A stretch of 64,000 nt of DNA from Clostridia bacterium (GTDB lineage: Bacteria; Bacillota; Clostridia; Oscillospirales; Acutalibacteraceae): NCBI GenBank assembly GCA_017436285.1, contig JAFSDL010000030.1, positions 49,088-113,087 on the forward strand. Reading direction: 5' to 3'. Under the pieces are notes generated by a model. The model saw only the letters and a program-made list of their open reading frames with translations, made no database searches and was not told the origin of the DNA. Shown piece by piece: positions 41,832 to 52,226 of the stretch. The translations under genes were made by a program, and so were the position numbers. Numbering within the stretch: position 1 is the first letter of the stretch; every line of letters begins with the position of its first letter.

Positions 41832-43100
41832 ATGAAGATTATGGTTGTAGGTGGTGGCGGTCGTGAACACGCTATCATCAAAAAGATAAAAGAAAATAAA
41901 GAGGTTACAGAAATCTTTGCCCTCCCCGGTAACGGTGGTATGGCAAAGGATGCAACCCTTGTTGATATCGGTGCAAAGGATATAGAAAAAATCGTTGAAT
42001 TTGCAGTTGAAAATGCAATTGACTATGCAGTTGTTGCTCCTGATGACCCGTTGGTTTTAGGTTGCGTTGATGCACTCGAAGAAAAGGGTATTCCTTGCTT
42101 CGGTCCTAAAGCAAATGCAGCAATCATAGAGGGTAGCAAGGTTTTCTCAAAGAATCTTATGAAAAAATACGGTATTCCCACTGCGGCTTATGAAGTATTC
42201 AATGATATGGAAAAAGCCCTTGAATACCTTGAAACAGCACCAATTCCCACTGTAATTAAAGCAGACGGACTTGCTCTCGGTAAGGGTGTTATTATTGCAA
42301 CCACCCGTGATGAAGCAAAGCAGGCAGTTGTTTCAATGATGCAGGATAAGATGTTCGGCACAAGTGGTGACAACATTGTTATTGAAGAATTCCTTACAGG
42401 TCCCGAGGTTTCCGTTCTTGCATTTACAGACGGTAAAGCAGTTGCTCCTATGATTTCATCAATGGACCATAAGAGAGCAGGCGACAATGATACAGGTCTT
42501 AACACAGGAGGTATGGGTACAATTGCTCCCAACCCATACTATACAAAAGCAGTTGCAGAAGAATGTATGGAGAAAATTTTCCTTCCTACAATTGATGCAA
42601 TGAATAAAGAAGGTAGAACCTTTAAAGGTTGCCTTTATTTCGGACTTATGCTCACTCCCAACGGTCCTAAGGTTATTGAATATAACTGCCGTTTTGGTGA
42701 CCCTGAAACTCAGGTTGTTTTACCTCTTCTTGAAAGTGACTTGCTCACTATTATGAAAGCAACAACCAACGGTACACTTGCTGATACAGAAGTTAAATTC
42801 AGCGAAAAAAGTGCTTGTTGCGTAATTATGGCATCAAAGGGTTACCCTGTAAGTTATGACAAAGGCTTTGAAATGAACATTCCTGAAGAGATTGAAGGTA
42901 ATGTTTATGTTGCGGGCGCTTCTCTTAAAGATGGTAAGCTTCTCACAAACGGTGGTCGTGTTTTAGGTGTTACTGCTGTTGAAGATAACCTTAAAGATGC
43001 AGTTAAAGCATCTTATGCACTTGTAAAACAAATCAGCTTTGATAATGCTTTCTATCGTAATGATATAGGCGCAAAAGCTCTTGCAGTTTTGGAGGATTAA
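41832..43100 (+). CDS. purD: Phosphoribosylamine-glycine ligase
   Basis: A 422-residue ATP-grasp ligase making GAR from the PurF product. MVVGGGGREHAI at the start, SKVFSKNLMKKYGIPTA, ALGKGVIIA and NTGGMGTIAPNPYY are diagnostic. The ATG at 41832 lies 6 nt after GAGGT; the ATG at 41826 touches it and is less likely. Confidence 0.95.
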   Translation: MKIMVVGGGGREHAIIKKIKENKEVTEIFALPGNGGMAKDATLVDIGAKDIEKIVEFAVENAIDYAVVAPDDPLVLGCVDALEEKGIPCFGPKANAAIIEGSKVFSKNLMKKYGIPTAAYEVFNDMEKALEYLETAPIPTVIKADGLALGKGVIIATTRDEAKQAVVSMMQDKMFGTSGDNIVIEEFLTGPEVSVLAFTDGKAVAPMISSMDHKRAGDNDTGLNTGGMGTIAPNPYYTKAVAEECMEKIFLPTIDAMNKEGRTFKGCLYFGLMLTPNGPKVIEYNCRFGDPETQVVLPLLESDLLTIMKATTNGTLADTEVKFSEKSACCVIMASKGYPVSYDKGFEMNIPEEIEGNVYVAGASLKDGKLLTNGGRVLGVTAVEDNLKDAVKASYALVKQISFDNAFYRNDIGAKALAVLED

Positions 43101-43105
43101 CAGAT

Positions 43106-46100
43106 ATGGTATATAGAGTTTATGTAGAAAAGAAAAAAGAACTTGCTCATGAAGCAAAAGCTCTTTTAGGTGATGCCCGTACACTTTTAGGTATCAAAAA
43201 CCTCACTGATGTTCGTGTTATTAACCGTTATGATGCAGAAAATATCACAGAAGAGCTTTTCAATTATGCAATCAAAACAGTTTTCTCTGAGCCTCAGCTT
43301 GATATTGCAACAAGCGATGTTGATTTAGAGGGTGCAACTGTTTTTGCAGTTGAATTTTTACCCGGTCAGTTTGACCAGAGAGCAGACTCTGCTGCACAGT
43401 GTATTCAGATTATCTCCCAGGGTGACCGTCCCACAGTGAAGTCTGCAAAGGTTTATGCTCTTTATGGTGAACTTTCTGCAGAAGATGTTGCAGAAATCAA
43501 GAAACACGTTATTAACCCCGTTGAATCAAGAGAAGCAACTCTTGAAACATACGAAACTCTTGAGATGAAATATGAAATTCCCACAGAGGTTAAAACTCTT
43601 GAAGGTTTCATTAAGCTCGACAGAGCAGGTCTTGAGCAGTTTGTTAAGGATTACGGTCTTGCTATGGATGCTGATGATATTGCATTCTGTCAGGATTATT
43701 TCAAATCCGAAGACCGCGACCCTACAATAACAGAAATCAGAATGATTGATACTTATTGGTCTGACCACTGCCGTCACACTACATTCCTTACTGTTATTGA
43801 CAATGTAACCTTTGAAGACGAACTTCTTCAGAGTGCTTATGAAGAATATATTGCAACAAGAAAAGAGCTTGGCAGAACAAAGCCTATCTGCCTTATGGAT
43901 TTAGCAACTGTTGCAGTTAAATATCTTAAAGAAAACGGCAAGCTTCCCAAGCTTGATGAATCCGAAGAAATCAATGCTTGTACTGTTAAAATCAATGTTG
44001 ATGTTGACGGTGTAAGCGAACCTTGGCTTCTTCTCTTTAAGAATGAAACACATAACCACCCCACAGAAATTGAACCCTTCGGTGGTGCTGCAACCTGTAT
44101 CGGTGGTGCAATCCGTGACCCTCTTTCAGGTCGTGCTTATGTTTATGGTGCAATGCGTGTTACAGGTGCTGCTGACCCCTTGAAGCCTGTCAGCGAAACA
44201 ATCAAAGGTAAGCTTCCCCAGAGAACAATTGTTACAACTGCTGCTGCAGGTTATTCTTCTTACGGTAATCAGATTGGTCTTGCAACAGGTATTGTTGATG
44301 AAATTTATCATCCCGGTTATGCTGCGAAGCGTATGGAAATTGGTGCGGTTGTTGCTGCAGCTCCTCAGGAGAATGTTCGCCGTGAATGTCCCGATCCCGG
44401 TGATATAGTTATTCTTCTCGGTGGTAGCACAGGCCGTGATGGTTGCGGTGGTGCAACAGGTTCTTCAAAATCTCACACAGCAGATTCTCTTGAAACCTGC
44501 GGTGCAGAGGTTCAGAAGGGTAACGCTCCCGAAGAAAGAAAGCTCCAGAGACTTTTCAGAAATAAAGAAGCAACAAGAATGATTAAACGTTGCAACGACT
44601 TCGGTGCAGGCGGCGTTTCAGTTGCTATCGGTGAGCTTGCAGACGGTCTTGAAATCGACCTTAACGCAGTTCCCAAGAAATATGAAGGTCTTGACGGTAC
44701 AGAGCTGGCTATTTCAGAATCTCAGGAAAGAATGGCAGTTGTTATCGAAAAAGAAAATGTTGAAAGATTTTTGGAACTCGCTGCAACAGAAAACCTTCAG
44801 GCTTGCCCCGTTGCAAAGGTAACAGAACAGGCAAGACTTGTTATGCATTGGAATGGTAAGGTTATCTGTGACATCAGCCGTGATTTCCTTAACTCAAACG
44901 GTGCAGATAAGCACGTTGATGTTGCAACTGCAAAGCCTGAGTCTTATGATAAAGAAATAAGCGGTAGCTTCTCAGATAATTTGAAGGCTATGGCAGATGA
45001 CCTTAACATCTGCTCAAAGCGTGGCCTTTCAGAGCGCTTTGACTCAACAATCGGCGCAGGAACGGTTCTTATGCCCTTCGGTGGTAAAAATCAGCTCACT
45101 CCCATTCAGGCAATGGTTCAGAAGATTTCTGTTGAGAAAAAGCACACAGACGATTGCTCACTTATGTCCTGGGGCTACAACCCCTTTATTACAGAAAAGA
45201 GCCCCTATCACGGTGCTTACCTTGCAGTTGTTGAATCAGTTTGTAAGCTTATTGCAACAGGTGCAAAATTTGAGGATGTTTACCTTACATTCCAGGAATA
45301 TTTTGAGAGAGTAGGCAAGGATGCAAAGCGTTGGGGTAAGCCTCTCGCAGCTCTTCTCGGTGCATTCAAGGCTCAGAAAAATCTCGGCATCGGTTCAATC
45401 GGTGGTAAGGACTCAATGAGTGGTACATTTGAAGATCTTGATGTTCCTCCCACACTCGTTTCCTTTGCAGTTACAACCGAGAAGGTTAAAGATATCGTTT
45501 CTCCCGAATTCAAAAAGGCGGGCAACAAGGTTTACCTTATCACTCCTGATTTTGATGAAAACGGTCTCCCCGAAACAGCTTCTCTTCTTAAAGTGTTTGA
45601 CAAGGTTTGCGCTCTTCTTCGCGAGGGCAAGGCAGTTTCCTGCTATACACCCGGTATGGGCGGTATCGCAGAAGCAGTTATGAAAATGGCATTTGGTAAT
45701 GGCTTCGGCTTTGAATTTGACAAAGCATTAACTGTTGCAGACCTCTTCAAATATAATTATGCAACCTTCCTTGTTGAAGCAACTGAAGATATTGCAGATG
45801 CAACATTTATCGGTACTGTTACTGATAAAAAGGCATTTGCCTTCGGTGATGAAAGCGTATGCTTTAATGAAATTCTCGGTATTTACGAGGATAAGCTTGA
45901 AAGCGTTTATAGCTGTAACATTCCTGATACAAATACTCCTGTTGAGAACTTCTCGTTCTCTGCAACAGAGAGAAAGGCTCCCGCAATCAAGGTTGCTAAA
46001 CCTAAGATTCTGATTCCTGCATTCCCCGGAACAAACTGCGAATTTGATAGCGCAAAGGCAGTTCGCGATGCAGGTGCAGAGCCCGAAATCATTGTTATTA

Positions 46101-46795
46101 AGAACCGTTCATCTGCAGATATTACTGCAAGCGTTGAAGAGTTCTCAACTAAGCTTAAAGATGCACAGATGATTTTCATTCCCGGTGGCTTCTCCGGTGG
46201 TGACGAACCCGATGGTTCTGCTAAATTCATCACAGCATTCTTCCGTAACGCAAAGGTTAAAGAGGGTGTTACAGACCTTCTTGATAATCGAGATGGTCTT
46301 ATGTGCGGTATCTGTAACGGCTTCCAGGCACTTATCAAGCTCGGTCTTGTGCCCTATGGTAAGATTATTGATACAGATGAAAGCTGCCCCACTCTTACCT
46401 ACAACACAATTGCCCGCCACCAGTCAAGAATTGTAAGAACAAGAATTGCTTCTAACAAATCTCCCTGGCTTGCACTTACAGAGGTTGGCGATGTTTACAA
46501 TGTTCCGATTTCTCACGGTGAAGGCCGCTTCCTTGCAAGTGAAGAGCTTATCAGAAAGCTTGCTGAAAACGGTCAGATTGCAACTCAGTATGTTGACCTT
46601 GAAGGCAACGCAACTGTTGATGTTCACTTCAACCCCAACGATTCAATGTTTGCTATTGAGGGTATCACATCACCCGATGGCAGAGTATTCGGTAAAATGG
46701 GTCACAGCGAGCGTATCGGCGACGGACTTTACAAGAATGTTGAAGGTAATTATGACATTCAGATGTTCAAAGCAGCAGTAAAGTACTTCAAATAA
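43106..46795 (+). CDS. purL: Phosphoribosylformylglycinamidine synthase, single chain
   Basis: A 1229-residue FGAM synthase carrying both the synthase (PurL) and glutaminase (PurQ) parts in one polypeptide, with no PurS gene needed. The ATP region DTYWSDHCRHTTF, FKNETHNHPTEIEPFGGAAT and DFGAGGVSVAIGEL are present. The class I glutaminase at the end has FPGTNCEFDSAKA, the nucleophile Cys in CGICNGFQAL, and SHGEGRF. The domain order is that of the clostridial single-chain type. GGAGG lies 11 nt before the ATG. Last purine gene; a terminator follows. Confidence 0.95.
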   Translation: MVYRVYVEKKKELAHEAKALLGDARTLLGIKNLTDVRVINRYDAENITEELFNYAIKTVFSEPQLDIATSDVDLEGATVFAVEFLPGQFDQRADSAAQCIQIISQGDRPTVKSAKVYALYGELSAEDVAEIKKHVINPVESREATLETYETLEMKYEIPTEVKTLEGFIKLDRAGLEQFVKDYGLAMDADDIAFCQDYFKSEDRDPTITEIRMIDTYWSDHCRHTTFLTVIDNVTFEDELLQSAYEEYIATRKELGRTKPICLMDLATVAVKYLKENGKLPKLDESEEINACTVKINVDVDGVSEPWLLLFKNETHNHPTEIEPFGGAATCIGGAIRDPLSGRAYVYGAMRVTGAADPLKPVSETIKGKLPQRTIVTTAAAGYSSYGNQIGLATGIVDEIYHPGYAAKRMEIGAVVAAAPQENVRRECPDPGDIVILLGGSTGRDGCGGATGSSKSHTADSLETCGAEVQKGNAPEERKLQRLFRNKEATRMIKRCNDFGAGGVSVAIGELADGLEIDLNAVPKKYEGLDGTELAISESQERMAVVIEKENVERFLELAATENLQACPVAKVTEQARLVMHWNGKVICDISRDFLNSNGADKHVDVATAKPESYDKEISGSFSDNLKAMADDLNICSKRGLSERFDSTIGAGTVLMPFGGKNQLTPIQAMVQKISVEKKHTDDCSLMSWGYNPFITEKSPYHGAYLAVVESVCKLIATGAKFEDVYLTFQEYFERVGKDAKRWGKPLAALLGAFKAQKNLGIGSIGGKDSMSGTFEDLDVPPTLVSFAVTTEKVKDIVSPEFKKAGNKVYLITPDFDENGLPETASLLKVFDKVCALLREGKAVSCYTPGMGGIAEAVMKMAFGNGFGFEFDKALTVADLFKYNYATFLVEATEDIADATFIGTVTDKKAFAFGDESVCFNEILGIYEDKLESVYSCNIPDTNTPVENFSFSATERKAPAIKVAKPKILIPAFPGTNCEFDSAKAVRDAGAEPEIIVIKNRSSADITASVEEFSTKLKDAQMIFIPGGFSGGDEPDGSAKFITAFFRNAKVKEGVTDLLDNRDGLMCGICNGFQALIKLGLVPYGKIIDTDESCPTLTYNTIARHQSRIVRTRIASNKSPWLALTEVGDVYNVPISHGEGRFLASEELIRKLAENGQIATQYVDLEGNATVDVHFNPNDSMFAIEGITSPDGRVFGKMGHSERIGDGLYKNVEGNYDIQMFKAAVKYFK

Positions 46796-46805
46796 AAACA
46801 TAATA

Positions 46806-46855
46806 AGCACCCCCATCAGTTTTCAGAAAAAATGATGGGGGTGCTACTGTTTTTT
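46806..46855. terminator. Terminator after purL, shared with the convergent ABC gene
   Basis: AGCACCCCCATCA (46806-46818) pairs perfectly with TGATGGGGGTGCT (46833-46845); a T-run follows on the plus side. Confidence 0.9.
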
Positions 46856-49010
46856 AGTGAAGTGAGCTTGTTTGCCTTTGGGCTGCAACGAGGTTTGCGT
46901 ATATACCGCCTTGGGCGATAAGCTCATTATGAGAGCCTACCTCGGCGATTCGTCCTTTTTCAATGACTACAAGTCTGTTTGCGTTTTTCAGGGTTGAAAG
47001 CCTGTGGGCAATTGCAATTGTCGTTCTGCCCTCAATAAGCCTTGTTAAAGCCTCTTGAATTTTAAGCTCTGTTTCAGGGTCAAGGGAACTTGTTGCTTCA
47101 TCAAGAATAAGAATTTTCGGGTTCTTGAGAATTGCTCTTGCAATGCTCACTCGTTGCCTTTCACCACCTGAAAGGGAGTGACCGTTTTCACCGATAACGG
47201 TGTTGTAGCCATCAGGAAGCTTTGTTATAAATTCGTGAGCATTTGCCGCCTTTGCCGCCGCAATTACCTCATCAAGTGAAGCGTCGGGACGGGCATAAGC
47301 AATGTTATCAAAAATCGAGCCTGAGAAAAGGTAGGTTTCCTGGAAAACAACACCTATATTGCTTCTCAATTCCTCAGGGGGAATATCCTTTATATCAACA
47401 CCGTCAATGGTGATTTTGCCCAGGGATGGGTCATAAAGGCGCATACAAAGGTTAATCATTGTTGATTTACCTGCACCCGAGTGTCCAACAAGACCAATCA
47501 TTTCTCCGGGGTTAATGTGAAGGTTGATGTTTTTGAGAACAGGCTCATAGGATTTGTAGCCAAAGGTTACACCCTCGAAATCAACTGCACCCGAAGAATT
47601 TAACTGCTTGGGCTCTTTGGTAGCTACCATCTGAGGCTCTTCGTCAAGTATCTCATATATTTTTATAAGGCTTGTGGAACAATCTGCAACTCTTCTGGGA
47701 AAAACAGACATCCAACGAAGAGGGGCATAAAGGAAGCCTAAATATAAATTAAATCGGGTTAATTCACCTAAGGTAAGCTCACCGTCAAGCACCATTTTAC
47801 CGCCGATTATAAGCACAAGGAATTCGCCTAATGCCATAAAGTTACCAACAAGAGGGAAGGTGACTGCCCAATATTTTTCGTTGGAGGCGGAAACATCTGC
47901 AAGCTTCTTTGAATATTTTGAAAACTTTTCAATTTCTCTTTCTTCATTACCAAAGGCTTTAACAACTCTGATACCCTTGATAATATCGTGAAGAATTGAG
48001 GTTGCCTTTGAGTCAACACGCCATTGCTTATGGTAACGGAGCATTGTTGAATGGCGGAAGGTTGACATAAACAAAACGCCGATGGGGATGGGGATTATAA
48101 CTGCAAGGGTTAGGGTTACATTGGTTGAGAAAAGAATAATCAGAATTGCAGTGAACAAAATTACCTGCTCGATTAAATATCTTCCTTGCTGATTGAAAAA
48201 TTCCTTTACTCTTTCGGTATCCTTTGTAACTCTGCGGATAAGGTTACCTGCAGATTTCCCGGACATAGATGAAAGAGAAAGCTCCTGAATTTTTCCGTAA
48301 ACCAGATTTCTCAAATCGTTAGAGAAATCTGAGCCTACCCGATTTGTTATGCGGTTACTTATAATGCTTAAAGCCTTTGACAATGCAAATGTTAAAGCCA
48401 TTAACAGCGCAATTGCAACAATACCGGTTGTTCTTGATTCAAAAAACGGGGTTGCGTTTTCAACGGGAATTAAATAATGGTCAATGAGAACAGAATTGAA
48501 CATCGGCATTATTGCCCCTAAAATGTTTGCAAGGGTCAGAACAAGCCCTGCACCGATAACCGATTTTAAATAGGGTCTGAAATAAGTGAATGCGCGGGAG
48601 AAAACATAGGATTTTTTCACGCAGAACATACATGCATTCATACCTCTTGGGTAATGTCGGTGGCACTTGGGGCAAATAGGCAAATCGTCAGTATTCATTT
48701 GTAGCATTTCGCCACTTTCAAAATAATGGTTGAGAACCTTTACAAGCTCACCGATTTCTCCTACCTTACTCATAGAAAAACGACACACGGTAATATTTTC
48801 ACTACCATCATCTTTTGCGCCATTGGGCTTAAGCTCAAGCTTGCCACAACCGATATCAGTCAGCTGTACCGCTTCCTCTATGCCCGCAATATTAAATTTT
48901 TCTTCTTTCCCGTCAAGGCATTTAAGAATGTAACCATCGCAAAGGGTTAATGCACCGTCACAAACCTTGCCCTCGGGAGAAATATCAAAATGTACGGTTT
49001 TATTTTCCAT
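46854..49010 (-). CDS. ABC exporter half-transporter with zinc-ribbon N-terminus
   Basis: A 718-residue protein. Residues about 1-105 form a beta-rich N-terminal domain, followed by a zinc ribbon CPKCHRHYPRGMNACMFC (about 111-130), six transmembrane helices (about 150-440) and an ABC ATPase domain with GLVGHSGAGKST, LSGGERQR and LILDEATSSLD. The start is uncertain: ATG at 49010 has no good ribosome site and probably relies on coupling to the DUF1854 gene, whose stop is three bases upstream; an in-frame TTG at 49016 overlaps that stop. It likely forms a heterodimer with the other ABC protein. Substrate unknown. Confidence 0.85.
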   Translation of the reverse strand: MENKTVHFDISPEGKVCDGALTLCDGYILKCLDGKEEKFNIAGIEEAVQLTDIGCGKLELKPNGAKDDGSENITVCRFSMSKVGEIGELVKVLNHYFESGEMLQMNTDDLPICPKCHRHYPRGMNACMFCVKKSYVFSRAFTYFRPYLKSVIGAGLVLTLANILGAIMPMFNSVLIDHYLIPVENATPFFESRTTGIVAIALLMALTFALSKALSIISNRITNRVGSDFSNDLRNLVYGKIQELSLSSMSGKSAGNLIRRVTKDTERVKEFFNQQGRYLIEQVILFTAILIILFSTNVTLTLAVIIPIPIGVLFMSTFRHSTMLRYHKQWRVDSKATSILHDIIKGIRVVKAFGNEEREIEKFSKYSKKLADVSASNEKYWAVTFPLVGNFMALGEFLVLIIGGKMVLDGELTLGELTRFNLYLGFLYAPLRWMSVFPRRVADCSTSLIKIYEILDEEPQMVATKEPKQLNSSGAVDFEGVTFGYKSYEPVLKNINLHINPGEMIGLVGHSGAGKSTMINLCMRLYDPSLGKITIDGVDIKDIPPEELRSNIGVVFQETYLFSGSIFDNIAYARPDASLDEVIAAAKAANAHEFITKLPDGYNTVIGENGHSLSGGERQRVSIARAILKNPKILILDEATSSLDPETELKIQEALTRLIEGRTTIAIAHRLSTLKNANRLVVIEKGRIAEVGSHNELIAQGGIYANLVAAQRQTSSLH

Positions 49011-49012
49011 AA

Positions 49013-49516
49013 TCAATATAAATATGGCTCTAAAAGCCTTCTGCTTTTGGGTTCAATTTTTTCTTGGTTGGGTATAATATATCGGTTGCCGTCCATATCA
49101 AAAATAAGGAGGGTGTTTTCATTTGTTGAACGAAGATTTCTTGTTAAATCTCTTACGGTGAAGCTCTTTTCTTTTCCGTCAATTACAACATCAAAATAAA
49201 AGTGACCCATACGCTCTTTAATGCTTTTTACAGATGTTATTGTGGGGCAATAGTACCTGTTCTGAAGCTCTTTAAGAGCACAGTTGAGAGAGCTTTCGTC
49301 AAGCTCTTTTAAATCTCTTATAATACCGATTTCATTATCCTCTATATCGTGCACACAGATATATTCATCTGTTAGTGAATAAGGATAGCTTCTTATAAGC
49401 TTGATTCTTCCCTTGCTTTCGCCATCAACAGAAAGTACAAGAAAACCGTTTTGGTTAAAGGAGAAGCTACATTCATCCGTCTTTAAAAATTCGAGTGAAA
49501 GCTTGTTATCGTTCAT
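49013..49516 (-). CDS. DUF1854 family protein
   Basis: A 167-residue soluble protein matching the DUF1854 layout: IRSYPYSLTDEYICV, DNEIGIIRDL, RYYCPTITSVKSIKE, then LLIFDMDGNRYIIP and SRRLLEPYLY. The ATG at 49516 follows AAAGGAGG, which lies inside the end of the upstream ABC gene (11-bp overlap). The family is often found next to ABC exporters, including ones annotated with cyanophycin metabolism, but no cyanophycin genes are here. Its role is unknown; it may be a cytoplasmic partner of the two transporters. Confidence 0.8.
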   Translation of the reverse strand: MNDNKLSLEFLKTDECSFSFNQNGFLVLSVDGESKGRIKLIRSYPYSLTDEYICVHDIEDNEIGIIRDLKELDESSLNCALKELQNRYYCPTITSVKSIKERMGHFYFDVVIDGKEKSFTVRDLTRNLRSTNENTLLIFDMDGNRYIIPNQEKIEPKSRRLLEPYLY

Positions 49517-51896
49517 TTTCTTTTTCCTCCTTTTCATCCTCTTCATCTGCTTGTTCTATTCCTATAAATTTCAATGCTTCCTCCTGAAGCTTGAAGAGCT
49601 TGTAGTATGCACCCTTCTTTTCCATAAGCTCATCGAAGGTGCCGAATTCAATACATTCCCCATCGTCAATTACTGCAAGCTTGTCTGCATCTCTGAGAGT
49701 GGAAAGCCTGTGTGCAATAGCAATGGTGGTTCTTCCTGATTTAAGCTCGGAAATTGAGTTCTGAATATTTCTTTCGGTTTCTGTATCCATAGCTGCGGTT
49801 GCTTCGTCAAGAATGAGAATTTTCGGATTCTGAATAATGGTTCGGGCAATGGAAATTCTTTGCCTTTCACCACCTGATAAATCTTGACCGCCTGAGCCAA
49901 CCCAGGTTTCATAGCCATCAGGAAGCTTTGAAATAAAGCTATGAGCAGAGGCTGCCTTTGCGGCGGCAATAACCTCATCGTTTGTAGCATCAGGACGGGC
50001 ATATCTGATATTATCGGCAATAGTACCCATAAATAAGAAAATATCCTGAGAAACAATACCGATATTCTTTCTCAGTTGCTTTGAAGAAAGCTCTTTAACA
50101 TCGTAGCCATCTATTTTTACAACACCTTCTTTAGGGTCGTAAAGGCGGGCAATAAGATTTGAAATTGTTGTTTTTCCTGCGCCTGTTTTACCAACTATAC
50201 CAAGCATTTCGCCCTCGCCTATTTTAAGTGAGAGATTTTTGATTATAGGGTGGGCAGGCTCATATTCAAACTGCAATTCATTAATCTCAATTTCACCCCT
50301 GAAGCTTTCGAGAATTACGGGATTTTCAATATCCTTAACATCAGGCTCGGTATCCATAATTTCAAAAACACGCTGAGCAGAATCTACGCAACGAGCCCAC
50401 CAGTTTAAAACCCATGAGAGAAAATCAATGGGTGACTGAATCATCTGAAGATATACAACAAAGGTGAGAAGCTGACCTATTGTAAGCTCATCTGTGGTAA
50501 TGCAAAGTACACCACCATAGCCTAAAACAAGGGCACCTAAAAGATATATGAATATAGAGAGAATGGGGAAAACTGTGTTTTCTGCATTGGCAACTGTTAC
50601 CTCTGCATCTCTTACCTTGTCACTTATTTTAGTGAAAGCATTCAGCTCGTCATCCTCTTTTGAGAATGCCTTTATGATTCTGTGGCCATTTATATTGTCG
50701 CTTACCTTTGAGGTCAGCTTGGAATGCTGAACCCATACCTTATGGTGCATTTTCTTGAAAAGCTTGTGAAAAAGGGGATAGCAAACAAAAATTACTGTTG
50801 ATGCCAAAAGTGTGATTAACGTAAGCTTAACACTTGTTGCAAACATAATAACGATGATGCCGATAACGGTTATTGCGCTACCGATAAGATACGGAAATCC
50901 GTCAACAAAGAACCAATAAATATTATTTGAATCCCTTGTAACTCTTTCCATCAATGAGCCTGTTTGCTTATGAGTATAAAAACCAACAGAAAGCCTTTGC
51001 ATAGCTTTGAAAATTTTGATTTTAATGCTGTAAATTACATTAGGAAGCATTCCTGCAACAAGGTATTGATAAACCAGGGTGAAAAGCTGATTGAAAATCT
51101 TTATTGCAGCCATTGAAAGAACAACTGTGAAAAGACCTTTCAATAAAGCATCGTAGCCTAAAGTGTTGCCGGGATTCAAAACCTCATCATAAAGCTTTTG
51201 TGTGCTGAATTGGGGTATCAAGAGATTTAACGCGTTGCTGAAAAGGATAAACACAATAATAAATACCATTTTCCATTTCACGTCACCGAAAAACGAGAAA
51301 AGGCGTTTTATTGTTGAATTTTTGCTGACACAATCCTTGCAAAAATGCATACCGGGAGGGACAGGTGCCCCGCATTTCTGACACATTGAACCCTTATCAC
51401 CTGTTATGTATTGGTTATAATCCTTTCCCTGTTTGAAAATATTAAATATCTTTTTAAAGCTATCTGCCTTTGAAAGAAGACCAATTGAGAAATAGCCCAA
51501 TGAAAAATATTCTTCATTATATTTATAAGTCAACTGACCTGTTGCTAAATATTGCTCTGCAAAAATTTCGTCAATTTCATTTATGGGTAAGGCGGTTAAT
51601 TTATGAAGAACGGGCTTGGGTGGGGGAGTGTTTTTCTTTTTCTTCTTTTTGGGGATTTCAGGCTCTTCAATTTCTGCAATATAAAGTCCTTTTTCATCAA
51701 ACATAATATAGCAGTCGCCAAAGGCTTCCGCACCTGTCATATCAGTTTTTAGGGAATAGATAATTGAATCGGTATTAAGCTCGTTTTCCTGTAGAACCTC
51801 TTTTATATGCCCGGGTAAAATTCCCGAGGGTGAAAAATTCGGACGGGGCGGCTTTTTTATGTGCAATTTAAACAGAACTTTATTTATTATTTTCAT
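49506..51896 (-). CDS. ABC exporter half-transporter with zinc-ribbon N-terminus
   Basis: A 796-residue protein, first gene of a three-gene operon. An N-terminal domain with a run of six lysines (about 82-89) is followed by a zinc ribbon CQKCGAPVPPGMHFCKDC (about 175-192), six transmembrane helices (about 205-500) and an ATPase domain with GIVGKTGAGKTT, LSGGERQR and LILDEATAAMD. The partner ABC gene has the same plan, so the two probably make a heterodimeric exporter. The C-terminus is very acidic (EEDEKEEKENER). AAGGGTG precedes the ATG. Confidence 0.87.
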   Translation of the reverse strand: MKIINKVLFKLHIKKPPRPNFSPSGILPGHIKEVLQENELNTDSIIYSLKTDMTGAEAFGDCYIMFDEKGLYIAEIEEPEIPKKKKKKNTPPPKPVLHKLTALPINEIDEIFAEQYLATGQLTYKYNEEYFSLGYFSIGLLSKADSFKKIFNIFKQGKDYNQYITGDKGSMCQKCGAPVPPGMHFCKDCVSKNSTIKRLFSFFGDVKWKMVFIIVFILFSNALNLLIPQFSTQKLYDEVLNPGNTLGYDALLKGLFTVVLSMAAIKIFNQLFTLVYQYLVAGMLPNVIYSIKIKIFKAMQRLSVGFYTHKQTGSLMERVTRDSNNIYWFFVDGFPYLIGSAITVIGIIVIMFATSVKLTLITLLASTVIFVCYPLFHKLFKKMHHKVWVQHSKLTSKVSDNINGHRIIKAFSKEDDELNAFTKISDKVRDAEVTVANAENTVFPILSIFIYLLGALVLGYGGVLCITTDELTIGQLLTFVVYLQMIQSPIDFLSWVLNWWARCVDSAQRVFEIMDTEPDVKDIENPVILESFRGEIEINELQFEYEPAHPIIKNLSLKIGEGEMLGIVGKTGAGKTTISNLIARLYDPKEGVVKIDGYDVKELSSKQLRKNIGIVSQDIFLFMGTIADNIRYARPDATNDEVIAAAKAASAHSFISKLPDGYETWVGSGGQDLSGGERQRISIARTIIQNPKILILDEATAAMDTETERNIQNSISELKSGRTTIAIAHRLSTLRDADKLAVIDDGECIEFGTFDELMEKKGAYYKLFKLQEEALKFIGIEQADEEDEKEEKENER

Positions 51897-51931
51897 AGTG
51901 TCACCCTTGACCCATTTGATAGTATGTATTT

Positions 51932-51960
51932 ATTTTACCATAGAGGTTTTTAAATCACAA
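51932..51960 (-). promoter_or_regulatory. Candidate promoter of the ABC/DUF1854 operon
   Basis: On the minus strand: TTGTGA (51960-51955), a 17-bp spacer and TAAAAT (51937-51932), 35 bp before the start codon. The gap 51897-52226 holds this and the oppositely directed promoter at 52103 and is otherwise AT-rich. Confidence 0.5.
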
Positions 51961-52102
51961 TAGAAATATTCTATATTTGTTATCTTAATAATTTGTTAAC
52001 AAAATCACATTATACTGTTGTATAAGTTGCATACTCAAGAGCAATATAATTTGTTAATTGCAACAAAATTAATTTGTAGTTGTTATTTTCTTTTTTAGTG
52101 AA

Positions 52103-52131
52103 TTGACATTCACTATGACCTTTGATATAAT
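52103..52131 (+). promoter_or_regulatory. Consensus sigma-A promoter for the E2-like gene
   Basis: TTGACA (52103-52108), 17-bp spacer, TATAAT (52126-52131): both boxes are perfect consensus. The leader would be about 90 nt. Confidence 0.88.
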
Positions 52132-52226
52132 TAAAGCGTTAGTTTGGGGTTGTATGGTAAAACAGTAATCCTGAGATTTAATGTTTTTGATTTTTTTAAA
52201 CAAAAGATTTACGAAAGGTGTTAATT

